64,000 bases of DNA from Streptomyces spiroverticillatus (GCA_014650415.1 BMUX01000003.1:1-64000), one strand, 5' to 3'. Counted from the first letter of the stretch, positions 40,629-50,492 are shown. The notes: generated by a model not told the origin, from the letters alone. A program made the numbers and translations.

Positions 40629-42233
40629 ATGAACCCCCAGAAGAGCTCTGTCCGCACGTCTGCAAACAGCACAGCGAAGAAGAACGGCACGCGTGCCGCC
40701 GCCCTCGCCGCAGCCGCCGCCATGGTGGTCGTCGGTGTGCAGGCCGGTACCGCCACCGCCGCCCCCGAGAAGGCGGACACGGCGCAGGCCCTCTCGGTCT
40801 CCGCCAAGGCCGCCGCCATTCGGGCGAACAACATCAAGTCGGCCCAGGCCAACGCCACTTCCGCCGCCAGAAGCCTCCAGCTCGGTGCCGGTGAGAAGCT
40901 CGTCGCCCGCGATGTCATCAAGGACGCCAACGGCACCGTGCACACCCGCTACGAGCGGACGTACGACGGTCTGCCCGTGCTCGGCGGTGACCTGGTCACC
41001 CACGTCGCCAAGGGCGGAAAGCTCAAGGGCGTCGACAAGGCGACCGACGCGAAGATAGCCGTGGCGTCGACGACGCCGAAGGTGAAGGCCGCGGCCGCCG
41101 CCCGCAAGGTGATCTTCGCCCTCAAGGGCAAGCCCGTACTCGCCTTCGAGACCGTGAAGACGGGCACGAAGAAGGACGGCACGCCCAGCCGCCTGCACAC
41201 CGTCACGGACGCCAACTCCGGCAAGAAGCTGTACGAGTTCGACGAGATCGAGACCGGTACCGGCAGCAGCATGTACAGCGGGGAAGTCCCGCTGTCGACG
41301 ACGAAGGGCGGCTCGGGCTTCGAGCTGACCGACGGCGAGCGCGGCGGCCACAAGACGTACGACCTCAAGGGCGGGCAGTCCGGGACGGGCACGCTGTTCA
41401 CGGACGCCGACGACAAGTGGGGCAACGGCAAGGCGGACGACGCCCAGACCGCCGCCGCCGATGCCGCGTACGGCGCCGCCATGACCTGGGACTTCTACAA
41501 GTCCGAGCTGGGTCGCAACGGCATCGCCGGTGACGGCAAGGCCGCCTACTCCCGCGTCCACTACGGCAAGGCGTACGTCAACGCCTTCTGGGACGACAGC
41601 TGCTTCTGCATGACGTACGGGGACGGGATCGGCAACACCCACCCGCTGACCGCCATCGATGTGGCGGGGCACGAGATGAGCCACGGGCTCACCGCCGCCA
41701 CCGCCAACCTGGAGTACGCCGGCGAGTCCGGCGGGCTCAACGAGGCCACCTCCGACATCTTCGGCACCGCCGTCGAGTTCTTCGCCAAGAACAAGGAGGA
41801 CGTCGGGGACTACCTGATCGGCGAAAAGATCGACATCAACGGGGACGGCTCGCCGCTCCGTTACATGGACAAGCCCAGCAAGGACGGCCAGTCGCTCGAC
41901 TACTGGGACGAGAAGGCCGGGGATGTGGACGTGCACTACTCGTCCGGCATCGCCAACCACTTCTTCTACCTGCTCGCCGAGGGCAGCGGCGCCAAGGAGA
42001 TCAACGGGGTGAAGTACGACTCGCCCACCAAGGACGGGTCGAAGGTCACGGGCATCGGCCAGGAGAAGGCGTACAAGATCTGGTACAAGGCCCTCTCGAC
42101 CTACATGACGTCGACCACCGACTACAAGGCCGCCCGTGAGGCGACCCTGAAGGCGGCCGGCGACCTGTACGGGGCCGACGGCGTCGAGGCGAAGACCGTG
42201 GCCGCCGCCTGGACCGGGGTCAATGTGAAGTAA
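40629..42233 (+). CDS. Secreted M4 (thermolysin-like) metalloprotease
   Basis: The 534-residue pre-pro-protein has a long Sec signal (residues 1 to about 47, ending GTATAAPEKA), an FTP/PepSY propeptide (about 60-215, with LVARDVIKDANGTVHTRYER) and the catalytic domain. The zinc motif is GHEMSHGLT, the third ligand lies in GGLNEATSD, and the C-terminal catalytic His region is VHYSSGIANHFFYLL. It should be a secreted neutral protease used for growth on protein. The ATG at 40629 is preceded by GGAGAG. It is convergent with and only three bases from the M1 peptidase gene, with no terminator between. Confidence 0.93.
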   Translation: MNPQKSSVRTSANSTAKKNGTRAAALAAAAAMVVVGVQAGTATAAPEKADTAQALSVSAKAAAIRANNIKSAQANATSAARSLQLGAGEKLVARDVIKDANGTVHTRYERTYDGLPVLGGDLVTHVAKGGKLKGVDKATDAKIAVASTTPKVKAAAAARKVIFALKGKPVLAFETVKTGTKKDGTPSRLHTVTDANSGKKLYEFDEIETGTGSSMYSGEVPLSTTKGGSGFELTDGERGGHKTYDLKGGQSGTGTLFTDADDKWGNGKADDAQTAAADAAYGAAMTWDFYKSELGRNGIAGDGKAAYSRVHYGKAYVNAFWDDSCFCMTYGDGIGNTHPLTAIDVAGHEMSHGLTAATANLEYAGESGGLNEATSDIFGTAVEFFAKNKEDVGDYLIGEKIDINGDGSPLRYMDKPSKDGQSLDYWDEKAGDVDVHYSSGIANHFFYLLAEGSGAKEINGVKYDSPTKDGSKVTGIGQEKAYKIWYKALSTYMTSTTDYKAAREATLKAAGDLYGADGVEAKTVAAAWTGVNVK

Positions 42234-42236
42234 CGC

Positions 42237-43709
42237 TCAGGCGTTCGGAGTTGCGGGGCGCTCGCCCCCGTAGAGCCAGACGTCCCAGACCGCCGACAGA
42301 TCCGCGCCCGTCTTCTTCTCGACGAACGCGGTGAAGTCGGCGGTCGACGCGTTTTTGCCCCGGTACGCCGCCGGCCACTCCTCCAGGATCTCGAAGAAGG
42401 TGTCGTCGCCGACGGCCTGGCGGATCTTGTGCAGGACCATCGCGCCGCCGTAGTAGACGGGGGACTCGGAGACGTACTTCGGGCCGGGCGGGCTCGCGGG
42501 CGGGAACTCCCAGTTCGCGTCGGCGGCGAAGGCTTCCTCGAAGGACTGCTGGGCGGTGTTGCCGCCCTCCAGCTCGTCCTCTTCCCAGAGCCATTCCGCG
42601 TACGTCGCGAAGCCCTCGTTCAGCCACATGTCCGTCCAGCCCTTGGGCGAGACGGAGTTACCGAACCACTGGTGGGCGATCTCGTGGAGCTGGGCCTCGT
42701 CGAGCGACGCGCCTTCGCCGTCGGTGACGCCTGCGTAGACCGGCTTGGTCTGGGCTTCGAGTGCGTATCCGACGTCACCACGCCCCCGCGTGACGACCGA
42801 GCCGATCGAATCGAAGGGGTACGGGCCGAAGTAGGTCACCGCCCAGTCCATCAACTCCGGAATCTGCTTGCGGAGTTCGAGGCTCGACGCGTCGACGGAC
42901 TCCTCGGCCGCCGCGTACACCGGCACCGTGCGCTTCGGTGTCTTGCCGTCCGCCTCGAACTCGGCGTTCGCCTTCGACTCCCAGATCTTGAAGTCGCCGA
43001 TCGTCACCATCGCCAGGTAGCTGGCCATCGGCTCGCGCATCTGCCAGTCGAAGGTGGTGCGGCCGTTCGCGGTGCGGGGAGGGGTCTTCAACTCACCGTT
43101 GGAGATGGCCGTTTGACCCTGGGGGACGGTGATTTTGATGTCGTACGTCGCCTTGTCGGCGGGGTGGTTGTTGCCGGGGAACCAGGCCATGGAGCCTGCG
43201 GGCTGGCCCACCGCCACCGAGAGCTTCTTGTCCTTCGGGCGCAGCCAGCCCTCGCGGGCCTTGTCCACGTCCTTGACCTCCTGCGGGCTGCCCGAGTAGC
43301 GGACGACCGCCGTGAACGTCTCGCCCTTGCGCAGGTCCCGCTTGGGGCGCAGCGTCAGTTCCGTACCGGCCTGGCGGGCGGCCGCCTGCTCGCCCTCGAC
43401 GGTGGCGGAGTCGACGGTGAGCCCGGCCAGGTCGAGGTTGAAGGCGCTCAGCTCCTGGGTGGCCTTCGCGGTGATGGTGGCGGTGCCCTTGAGGCGGTTG
43501 GTGGCGGGGGTGTAGTCGAGGTCGAGGGCGTAGTGGGCGACGTCGTAGCCGCCGTTGCCCAGCTTGGGGAAGAGGGGGTCGCGCAGGCCGTGCGCACCAG
43601 GGGTGCCGGTGGGGACGCCCTCGCCGGTGCAGCCGCTGACCGCTGCCGCCAGGAGGAGGGCGACGGTCGCGGTAGGGGTACGGAGGGGGCGGCGGCTGCG
43701 GGAGGGCAT
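42237..43709 (-). CDS. M1-family aminopeptidase lipoprotein
   Basis: The 490-residue zinc peptidase has a lipoprotein signal with lipobox VSGC at about residue 27. The exopeptidase-type substrate loop is VGYALEA (instead of the common GAMEN), and the zinc site is HEIAHQWFGNSV with the third ligand in LNEGFATY. It is anchored outside the membrane, so it probably trims peptides released by secreted proteases such as its convergent neighbour. The ATG at 43709 gives a basic n-region (RSRRPLR) before the hydrophobic part. Confidence 0.9.
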   Translation of the reverse strand: MPSRSRRPLRTPTATVALLLAAAVSGCTGEGVPTGTPGAHGLRDPLFPKLGNGGYDVAHYALDLDYTPATNRLKGTATITAKATQELSAFNLDLAGLTVDSATVEGEQAAARQAGTELTLRPKRDLRKGETFTAVVRYSGSPQEVKDVDKAREGWLRPKDKKLSVAVGQPAGSMAWFPGNNHPADKATYDIKITVPQGQTAISNGELKTPPRTANGRTTFDWQMREPMASYLAMVTIGDFKIWESKANAEFEADGKTPKRTVPVYAAAEESVDASSLELRKQIPELMDWAVTYFGPYPFDSIGSVVTRGRGDVGYALEAQTKPVYAGVTDGEGASLDEAQLHEIAHQWFGNSVSPKGWTDMWLNEGFATYAEWLWEEDELEGGNTAQQSFEEAFAADANWEFPPASPPGPKYVSESPVYYGGAMVLHKIRQAVGDDTFFEILEEWPAAYRGKNASTADFTAFVEKKTGADLSAVWDVWLYGGERPATPNA

Positions 43710-43839
43710 CCCTCGATCCTAAGCGGGGCGGGGCGGACGGGTCCTCGTACCGGCGAGCGGGTCCTCGTACCGCAGGAGCAGGTTCCCGTACCGCACGCGC
43801 GGACCCTCGTACCCGACGAGCCGCCCCCGCCGACAGCCG

Positions 43840-44886
43840 TCAGGGCACCAGCACCACCTTGCCCACCGTCCGCCGGTTCTCCAGGTCGGCGTGTGCCCGG
43901 GCCGCCTCCGCCAGCGGGTAGAGCTGGACGGCGGGGCGCAGGACGCCCTCGGCGGCCAGTGCCAGTGAGCGGGTCTCCAGGGTGCGGATCGGGTTGGGGC
44001 CGCCGCCCGCCCTGGCCAGCATGGGCGGGCCGAGGACGACCTCGCTGGTGATGGCGCGGTCGGCGAGCTCGGCCTCGGTGAAGGTGAGGGGTTCGCCGTC
44101 GTGGACGCTCTTGCCGGACCAGCCGAAGACGAGGTGGTGGCCGCCGGGGGCGAGCAGGTCGACGGCGGCCAGGCCGGTGTCGCCGCCGACCGAGTCGAAG
44201 ACGATCGTGGCGCCGCCGATGCCGCGCGAGGAGAGGAACGAGGTCACCTGCTCCTGCCAGTCGGGCTGGAGGTAGTCGACGGCGAGGTCGGCGCCGTTCT
44301 TCTCGACGAGGGCGACCTTGGCGGGGCCCCCGGCCAGGCCGATGACGGTGCCGCCCACGTGCTTCACGTACTGCACGAGGAGGGTGCCGATGCCGCCCGC
44401 CGCCGCCGGTACGACGGCGACCGTGTCCGCCGTGACCTCGGTGAATCCGAGGATGCCGAGGGTGGTGCGGCCGGTGCCGATCATGGCGACGGCCTCGGGG
44501 TCGGTGAGGCTGTCGGGTACGGGGTGGAGCTTGGCGGCGTCGGTGACGGCGGACTCCGCGTACCCGCCGGCGGGGGTCTGGGGGTTTCCCCCAGAAGAGA
44601 GGGGCATGCCGAGGTGGGCGACGACGCGCCGTCCGAGCCAGGACGGGTCGGTGCCCTCGCCGAGCGCGTCGACGGTGCCCGCGACCTCGCGGCCGGGGAC
44701 GGTGGGCAGGGCGGGCGGCGCGGGGAAGGGGCCCGGTTCGCCCCGGCGCAGGGAGGTGTCGAGGAGGTGCACGCCGGACGCGGTGACGGCTATCCGGACC
44801 TGGCCGGGGCCCGGCGACGGGGTCTCGGTCGTCTCGTACGTCAGGTTCTCGGCGGGGCCGAAGGCGTGGAGGCGGATGGCGTGCAT
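43840..44886 (-). CDS. Zinc-type alcohol dehydrogenase/quinone reductase (MDR family)
   Basis: The 348-residue medium-chain reductase has an N-terminal GroES-like domain (GPGQVRIAVTASGVHLLD, PTVPGREVAGTV) and an NADPH-binding fold with AAAGGIGTLLVQYVKHVG. It lacks the structural zinc cysteines, as in quinone oxidoreductase-type members. GGGAG precedes the ATG at 44886. The substrate is unknown, and neighbours give no clear pathway. Confidence 0.87.
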   Translation of the reverse strand: MHAIRLHAFGPAENLTYETTETPSPGPGQVRIAVTASGVHLLDTSLRRGEPGPFPAPPALPTVPGREVAGTVDALGEGTDPSWLGRRVVAHLGMPLSSGGNPQTPAGGYAESAVTDAAKLHPVPDSLTDPEAVAMIGTGRTTLGILGFTEVTADTVAVVPAAAGGIGTLLVQYVKHVGGTVIGLAGGPAKVALVEKNGADLAVDYLQPDWQEQVTSFLSSRGIGGATIVFDSVGGDTGLAAVDLLAPGGHHLVFGWSGKSVHDGEPLTFTEAELADRAITSEVVLGPPMLARAGGGPNPIRTLETRSLALAAEGVLRPAVQLYPLAEAARAHADLENRRTVGKVVLVP

Positions 44887-44952
44887 GGCAACTCCCTGGT
44901 TCTGTCCGGCCGTTGGTGTGACCTTCGACCTCGTGGAGATCACCCTCCAACC

Positions 44953-46146
44953 TCAAGCGCGATTGAGGTCAAGGGATCGGGAGGCACGGAGTGCGAGCGA
45001 GGCGGCCTCCAGGGCGCTGTTGAGGGAGACCTCGGCGAGCAGGCCGGGGGCGGCGACCTGGTCGCCCGCGAGGTAGATGCCGTCGCCCCGGTCGACGGCG
45101 GGCCGGTCGCGCCAGGTGGTGCCGGGCAGGTCGAGGGCCCCGGTGCGCCCGGCGGCGAGGGCTTCGGAACGGTGGGTGACCCGGTCCCGCCAGCCGGGGA
45201 ACCCAAGGTCGAGCAGCCGCTCGGCACGCGCGATGCCCACGCTCCTCGACTCCCCCTCCTCGACCGGCAGTTGGGCCTGCACGAGCTGCTCACCGGCCGG
45301 AGCCAAGGACGGATCCTGCGCCGTGAACCGCTCGATCCACCCCGGTGCGTCCAGGTCCGACACGATGAACGCGTCGCCGCGCCGGGTGCGCAGCCCGAGG
45401 TCCAACAGGGCGGTCCGCCCGCTCTCCCCGGCCAGGGAGTCGTCGCCGAGGAGGGCGCGGGCGGCGGCGAGCGAGGTGGCGACGACCACGGGCCCGCGCG
45501 CGGCGGCGTCGGCGAGGCCTCCCGGAGTGACACGGGACGCGGTCTCGATACGTACACCGAGCGACCGCGCCCTCCCTGCCAGCCGCTCCACCACCGAACT
45601 CCAGCCCCCCACCGGGTACTTGGCCTCCGGGGGCATGGCCAGCACGCGTCGCAGCCGCTCCTGCACGAAGCGGGCGGAGAGGGTGCCGGGGTCGTGGTGG
45701 AAGAGGGCGACGGCGGCGGCGTTGGCCGCGTACCGGGCGTGCCGCTCGCCGACGAGCGAGGCGGCCCAGGAGAAGAAGTCCCGGTCGACCGGGGCCAGTT
45801 GGGGATCGCGCCGCCCGAGCCGGATCACGGCGAGCGGAGGCGTCCGCCGCAGGGCGCCGTCGCGGTGGAAGCGCATGCGGGCGGCGGCGGACAGGGGGAC
45901 GGACGCCACGGGCCCGATCAGATCCCGCTGCTGGAGCCAGGTCCAGAGGGGGCCGCGCGAGTAGAGGGCGTGGGGTCCTTCGTTGGTCTTGTACGGGGAC
46001 GATTCGGCGGTGCGGGCCCGGCCGCCGGGGCTGCGGTGGGCCTCGTGGAGGGTGACGCGGGCGCCGGCCTCGGCGGCGGTGACGGCGGTGACGAGCCCGG
46101 CGAGACCGCCGCCGACGACGGTGAGGGTGGTGGTGCTGCTGCTCAT
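44953..46146 (-). CDS. FAD-dependent amine oxidase/phytoene-desaturase-like oxidoreductase
   Basis: The 397-residue flavoprotein has the N-terminal dinucleotide fold VVGGGLAGLVTAVTAAEAGA followed by the GG doublet EAHRSPGGRARTAES. A C-terminal FAD-contact motif reads GIYLAGDQVAAPG. This is the layout of phytoene desaturase and protoporphyrinogen-oxidase relatives. No carotenoid genes are nearby, so the substrate is open. The ATG at 46146 is at the usual distance from the FAD loop. Confidence 0.85.
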   Translation of the reverse strand: MSSSTTTLTVVGGGLAGLVTAVTAAEAGARVTLHEAHRSPGGRARTAESSPYKTNEGPHALYSRGPLWTWLQQRDLIGPVASVPLSAAARMRFHRDGALRRTPPLAVIRLGRRDPQLAPVDRDFFSWAASLVGERHARYAANAAAVALFHHDPGTLSARFVQERLRRVLAMPPEAKYPVGGWSSVVERLAGRARSLGVRIETASRVTPGGLADAAARGPVVVATSLAAARALLGDDSLAGESGRTALLDLGLRTRRGDAFIVSDLDAPGWIERFTAQDPSLAPAGEQLVQAQLPVEEGESRSVGIARAERLLDLGFPGWRDRVTHRSEALAAGRTGALDLPGTTWRDRPAVDRGDGIYLAGDQVAAPGLLAEVSLNSALEAASLALRASRSLDLNRA

Positions 46147-46286
46147 GGCGGGTGCTCCCGGTGGCTTGGTGGCTGGGCCTTCGGGAGTGGGACGGACGGG
46201 CCCCGCCGGAATGTGACATCGACGCCGGAGGAGTTCGAGGAATTCTTCGACCGGGCGTTGTCAGTGGCGTGGGGCAGCATGGGGAC

Positions 46287-46964
46287 ATGGCACGCGAGGC
46301 GAAGAAGAAGAACGAGGTCCCGGCCGTACGACGCGCCCAGGTGCGGCTCCCCGAACTGGAGCCGTTCGGGGGCGGGGAGCTGGAGTCGGAGGGGGACTAC
46401 GACGGCCTGGAGTTCCGGGACGTGGACTTCGCGGGCCAGGAGGGGCGGGGCTCGCGCTTCATGGACTGCGGGCTGTACGGGGTGGCGCTGGACGAGACCC
46501 GGCTCGGGCGGGTGCGGGTCATGGACTGCGTGCTGGAGCAGGTGCGCGGGGTGGGCACGCAGCTCGCGGAGGCGTCGCTGCGGGACGTGGAGGTGATCGA
46601 CGCACGGCTGGGCGGGACACAGCTGCACGGGTCGGTGTGGGAGCGGGTGGTGGTGCGGGGCGGAAAGATCGACTTCGTGAACCTGCGGAAGGCGAAGCTG
46701 ACCGACGTGGTCTTCGAGGGCTGCGTGCTGGTGGAGCCGGACTTCGGGGACGCGCGGCTGACGCGGGTGGAGTTCCGGGACTGTGTGCTGAAGGGGGCGG
46801 ACCTGAGCGGGGCGACGCTCAAGGACGTCGACCTGCGGTCGGTGGCGTCGCTGGAGATCGCCCGGGGGGTGGAGCGGCTGCGGGGCGCGGTGATCAGTAC
46901 GGGGCAGATGCTGGATCTGGCTCCGGTGTTCGCGGGGGCGATGGGGGTGCGGGTGGAGGGGTGA
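46287..46964 (+). CDS. Pentapeptide-repeat protein
   Basis: The 225-residue protein contains pentapeptide-like repeats from about residue 45 to 205 (LEFRDVDFAG, LRKAKLTDVVFEG, FGDARLTRVEFRDC, LKGADLSGATLKDVDLRS), which form a right-handed quadrilateral helix. The N terminus is basic (AREAKKKNEV). Some members mimic DNA and protect gyrase; others have no known role. Nothing nearby points to quinolone resistance or a partner. The ATG at 46287 follows GGGGAC; longer frames upstream run over the divergent gene's promoter. Confidence 0.85.
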   Translation: MAREAKKKNEVPAVRRAQVRLPELEPFGGGELESEGDYDGLEFRDVDFAGQEGRGSRFMDCGLYGVALDETRLGRVRVMDCVLEQVRGVGTQLAEASLRDVEVIDARLGGTQLHGSVWERVVVRGGKIDFVNLRKAKLTDVVFEGCVLVEPDFGDARLTRVEFRDCVLKGADLSGATLKDVDLRSVASLEIARGVERLRGAVISTGQMLDLAPVFAGAMGVRVEG

Positions 46965-46986
46965 AGGGGTGAAGGCCGGGGGCCGG

Positions 46987-47487
46987 TCAGTCGATGCGGG
47001 GGAACTTGGCCTGGAGGGTCCAGAGGGCGGGGTTGTCGGCGAGGCCCTCGTGCATGTCGGTCAGGTCGGCGATCAGGTCGTGGAGGAAGTCGCGGGCCTC
47101 GCGGCGCAGCAGCCGGTGGCTGAAGGTCAGTGCGGGCTCCTCGGCCGGCATCCAGTCCGCCTCGACGTCCACCCACCCGAAGCGGCGCTCGAAGAGCATC
47201 CGGTCCGTGGACTCGGTGAAGTCCAGCTCCGCGTACTGCCGGTGCGCGGAGCGGTTCCCGCGCGGGTCCTGGTCGATCTGCTCGACGATGTCGCACAGCG
47301 CCCACGCGAAGTCGAGCACCGGCACCCATCCCCAGGCTGTGGAAACCTCCCGGTCCGCCTTGACGTCCGCGAGGTACACGTCCCCGCAGAACAGGTCGTG
47401 CCGCAGCGCCCGTACGTCCGCACGGCGGTAGTCCGTCTGCGGGGGATCGGGGAAGCGGCGGGAGAGGGAGTAGCCGATGTCGAGCAC
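46987..47487 (-). CDS. Conserved hypothetical protein
   Basis: I do not recognise a named function for this 166-residue protein. It is rich in aromatic and acidic residues (TAWGWVPVLDFAWALCDIVEQID, RMLFERRFGWVDVEADWM) and ends with LHDLIADLTDMHEGLADNPAL. It looks like one globular cytoplasmic domain. The GTG at 47487 is the most likely start because a longer frame runs antisense through senR. It is convergent with the pentapeptide gene (22-base gap) and downstream of senR. Confidence 0.65.
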   Translation of the reverse strand: MLDIGYSLSRRFPDPPQTDYRRADVRALRHDLFCGDVYLADVKADREVSTAWGWVPVLDFAWALCDIVEQIDQDPRGNRSAHRQYAELDFTESTDRMLFERRFGWVDVEADWMPAEEPALTFSHRLLRREARDFLHDLIADLTDMHEGLADNPALWTLQAKFPRID

Positions 47488-47561
47488 GTTCCCGATGGTC
47501 GCACGGGAGGGGGCGGGACGGAGAAACGTATCCGCGCACACGTTCGGGTGAAGAAGTCCGC

Positions 47562-48194
47562 TCACGGCAGCAGCCGCTGCTCCTTCGCCACCGCGACCGC
47601 GCCCGCCCTCGTGTCCACGCCGAGTTTGGCGTAGATGCGGCCCAGGTGGGTCTTGACCGTGGCCTCGCTGATGAAGAGGGCGCGGGCGATCTCGCGGTTG
47701 CCCAGGCCGTGGGCGAGCTGGGCGAGGATGTCGGACTCGCGGTCGGTGAGGGTGGGGCGGCCGGTGCCCCGCATCTGGGCCATGACGCGGCTGGCGACCG
47801 GCGGGGAGAGGGTGGTGCGGCCCTGGGCGGCGGAGCGGATCGCGGCGAAGAGTTCCTCGGGGCGTTCGGCCTTCAGGAGGTATCCGGTCGCCCCCGCGGC
47901 GATGGCGCGGGTGATGTCGGCGTCCGTGTCGTAGGTGGTGAGGACCAGGACGTGGGGGCCGGTCCCGGCGATGCGGCGGGTGGCCTCGACGCCGTCGATG
48001 CCGTCGCCGAGCTGGAGGTCCATCAGGACGACGTCGGGGGCGAGCTTGGCGGCGGTCGCGACCGCCTCCTCCCCGTTCCCTGCCTCGCCGACGACCTCGA
48101 TGTCCGGCTCGCTGGAGAGGAGGGCGAGGAGCCCGGCCCGTACGACCACGTGGTCGTCGCAGAGCAGGACCCGTACGGGAGTGGTCGTCGTCAT
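47562..48194 (-). CDS. senR: NarL/LuxR-type response regulator (SenR-like)
   Basis: The 210-residue regulator has a receiver domain with the acidic pair LLCDDH, the phospho-acceptor in VVLMDLQLGDG, the switch Thr in VLTTYDTD and the Lys in GYLLKAE. The C-terminal helix-turn-helix is LTDRESDILAQLAHGLGNREIARALFISEATVKTHL. Its start overlaps the kinase stop by four bases. A GlcG/HbpS-like secreted protein gene is divergent from the kinase, giving the SenS-SenR-HbpS trio known from Streptomyces for sensing haem and redox stress. Confidence 0.85.
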   Translation of the reverse strand: MTTTTPVRVLLCDDHVVVRAGLLALLSSEPDIEVVGEAGNGEEAVATAAKLAPDVVLMDLQLGDGIDGVEATRRIAGTGPHVLVLTTYDTDADITRAIAAGATGYLLKAERPEELFAAIRSAAQGRTTLSPPVASRVMAQMRGTGRPTLTDRESDILAQLAHGLGNREIARALFISEATVKTHLGRIYAKLGVDTRAGAVAVAKEQRLLP

Positions 48195-49504
48195 GGCTGG
48201 GGCTCCAGGGGGATCGCGGCGGACAGGACCGTGCCCTCGCCGGGGGCGGACTCGACGGCGAGGGTGCCGCCGAGCTGCTGGACGCGGGCGCGGATCGCGG
48301 GGAGGCCGTGGCCCCGTACGGCGGACGGGCCCGGGAGCGTACCGGCCTCGAAGCCGCGGCCGTCGTCCGCGATGTCGAGGACCACCTGATCATCCAGGTA
48401 GGTGAGGGTGAGCGCGGTGGTGGTCGCGTTCGCGTGTTCGCGGACGTTGGCGAGGGCGCCCTGGGCGATGCGGAGCAGGGCGGACTGGACGCGGTCCGGG
48501 AGGGGTGCGGCGGGGGCGGTGCCGTCGATGTGGAAGCGGGCGTTCTCGCGGCCGGCGACCGCACGCAGCGCCTCCTCCAGGCCGCCGCCGCGTGCGCCCG
48601 CCTCGGCGAGGTCGGCGGGGGCCAGGTCGTGCACGAACCGGCGGGCCTCGGCGAGGTTGCGCTCCGCGATGGAGGTGGCGGTACGGACGTGGCGGCGGGC
48701 GGTCGCCGGGTCCGTGTCCCAGGTGCGGTCGGCGGCCTGGAGCAGCATCTGCTGGCTGGACAGGCCCTGCGCGAGGGTGTCGTGGATCTCGTACGAGAGA
48801 CGCTGACGCTCGGCGAGGGTGCCCTCGCGGCGTTCGGTGGCGGCGAGTTCGCGGCGGGTGCGGATGAGGTCGTCGATGAGGGCGCGCTGGCGGGCGGCCT
48901 GCCGCTGCATGTACACGAACGTACCCGCCGCGACGGCGGCCACGGCGGGCGGTGCGAGCAGCATGGTCGGGTCGAACTGCCCTTTGGAGAGCTGGAGTTG
49001 GGCCGCCACGACGAAGGCCGTCAGGAGGGCGACGAGGGCGAGGGCGGTACGGGTGGGGAGGGTGCGCAGCCCGGTGTAGAAGAGCGGAACGGCGCACCAG
49101 GCGAAGCTGGGGGCGAGGACGACGAGCACCACCCAGACGGCGACGACGATGCCGAGGTGGACCCGGGGCCGGACCCACGCCGGAGTCCGGCCGATGGCGG
49201 GCCGCCGGTCGGGCCGGACCACGTAGAAGAGCACGTGGAGCACGGCCAGCGCGGCACTCAGCCCGATGATCCACGGGGTGCGGGTCTCACCGGGGTGCCG
49301 GAGCAGGAACCGGGCGAGGGAACCTCCGAGGAGGAGGAAGAAGGCGACGTGCATGAGGAGGGCGAGGGGGCGGGCGTCGGGGTCGCCACCGGGGGAGGCG
49401 GAGGCACTCTGCCCAGGGGTTGAGGCACCCTGCCGGAGGGCCGCAGCGCCCTGCCCGAAGGTCGGGTTCCCCGGTGAGGGGTTGGGGGGCGTGGTGTGTG
49501 CCAT
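48191..49504 (-). CDS. senS: Sensor histidine kinase (SenS-like)
   Basis: The kinase (about 437 residues from the ATG at 49504) has five predicted transmembrane helices in the N-terminal half (LLMHVAFFLLLGG, WIIGLSAALAVLHVLFYVV, LGIVVAVWVVLVVLA, ALALVALLTAFVVAA, LLAPPAVAAVAAGTFVYM). The dimerisation/phosphorylation site is RLSYEIHDTLAQGLSSQ, and the ATPase has IADDGRGFE and GHGLPAIRARV. Five helices fit SenS, which interacts with the extracellular HbpS. The frame is open to 49696; the extra 64 residues contain a duplicated Gly-Ala-Asp-Ala-Pro tract, and I cannot exclude that they are translated. Confidence 0.82.
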   Translation of the reverse strand: MAHTTPPNPSPGNPTFGQGAAALRQGASTPGQSASASPGGDPDARPLALLMHVAFFLLLGGSLARFLLRHPGETRTPWIIGLSAALAVLHVLFYVVRPDRRPAIGRTPAWVRPRVHLGIVVAVWVVLVVLAPSFAWCAVPLFYTGLRTLPTRTALALVALLTAFVVAAQLQLSKGQFDPTMLLAPPAVAAVAAGTFVYMQRQAARQRALIDDLIRTRRELAATERREGTLAERQRLSYEIHDTLAQGLSSQQMLLQAADRTWDTDPATARRHVRTATSIAERNLAEARRFVHDLAPADLAEAGARGGGLEEALRAVAGRENARFHIDGTAPAAPLPDRVQSALLRIAQGALANVREHANATTTALTLTYLDDQVVLDIADDGRGFEAGTLPGPSAVRGHGLPAIRARVQQLGGTLAVESAPGEGTVLSAAIPLEPQP

Positions 49505-49920
49505 GGGCTCCGGGTCCTCGTCGGGGGTGTGTCGGCCGTGCGGTGCGGGGGCGGGGGCGTCCGCTCCGGGTTGGGCGCGTGGTGCGGGGGCGGGGGCGTC
49601 CGCTCCGGGTGGGGCGGGCGGCCGCGTCCGGCGGTCGGGGGCCGCGCCCCGGGGGACGGGGTCGTCCGTCACCGGTGGCGGCCCCTGACCGAGCACCGTA
49701 CATACCGCCGCACACCGCCCCGTACACCCCCATCCTCAACCCCCAGGACCACCCCCGCATCAACCGATCGGCTGACCCCCGCATCGGCCCTGCGGTCCGC
49801 CGGGAGCAGCCGGTGCACCGACCGTACGGGGCCGGGTCCGCGCCCAGGATGGAGAGCAGAAGGAGCCAGGCAGTCCCGCCGCTCCGGCAGCACCTCCCCC
49901 TCCCTCCCCTGGAGTCCACC

Positions 49921-50478
49921 ATGCGCAAGCTGTCCGTCCGTGCCCGTGTCCTGACCGCCTCCGCCGTTCTCGCCGCCGTCGGCGCCGGTACGTTCGGTGC
50001 CGTGAGCGCCAACGCCTCCGCCCCCGCCGCCGAGACCAAGGCCGCCGTCGCCGCCGACGCCTCGAACCGCAACCTCCAGCAGTCCACGCACCTGACCGTC
50101 GCCGCCGCGACCAAGGCCGCCGAGGCCGTCCTCGACGCCGCGAAGAAGGAGAACCAGCGCGTCTCCGTCGCCGTCGTCGACCGCAACGGCAACACCATCG
50201 TCACCCTGCGCGGCGACGGCGCCGGCCCGCAGTCGCCCGAGTCGGCCGTGAAGAAGGGCTACACCGCCGTCTCCTGGAACGCCCCCACCTCCGAGCTGGC
50301 CAAGCGCCTCGCCCAGGCCCCGAACCTGAAGGACATCCCCGGCACGCTGTTCCTCGCGGGTGGTGCGCCGGTGCAGGCCAAGGGTGCGCCGGTGGCGGGC
50401 ATCGGTGTCGCGGGGGCGCCGAGTGGTGACCTGGACGAGAAGTTCGCGCAGGCGGGTGTGGCTGCGCTGGGGCGCTAG
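49921..50478 (+). CDS. hbpS: Secreted haem-binding GlcG/HbpS-like protein
   Basis: The 185-residue protein has a signal peptide (RKLSVRARVLTASAVLAAVG, cleavage likely near residue 32) and a GlcG/HbpS domain: LTVAAATKAAEAVLDAAKKE, VSVAVVDRNGNTIVTLRGDG, SAVKKGYTAVSW and AGIGVAGAPSGDLDEKFA. HbpS oligomers bind haem outside the cell and modulate SenS autophosphorylation. The gene is divergent from senS and close to it, as in the known system. CCCTGGAGTCCACC precedes the ATG. Recognition of the family is firm; functional identity rests on context. Confidence 0.85.
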   Translation: MRKLSVRARVLTASAVLAAVGAGTFGAVSANASAPAAETKAAVAADASNRNLQQSTHLTVAAATKAAEAVLDAAKKENQRVSVAVVDRNGNTIVTLRGDGAGPQSPESAVKKGYTAVSWNAPTSELAKRLAQAPNLKDIPGTLFLAGGAPVQAKGAPVAGIGVAGAPSGDLDEKFAQAGVAALGR

Positions 50479-50492
50479 CCGCTTCGGCCGGG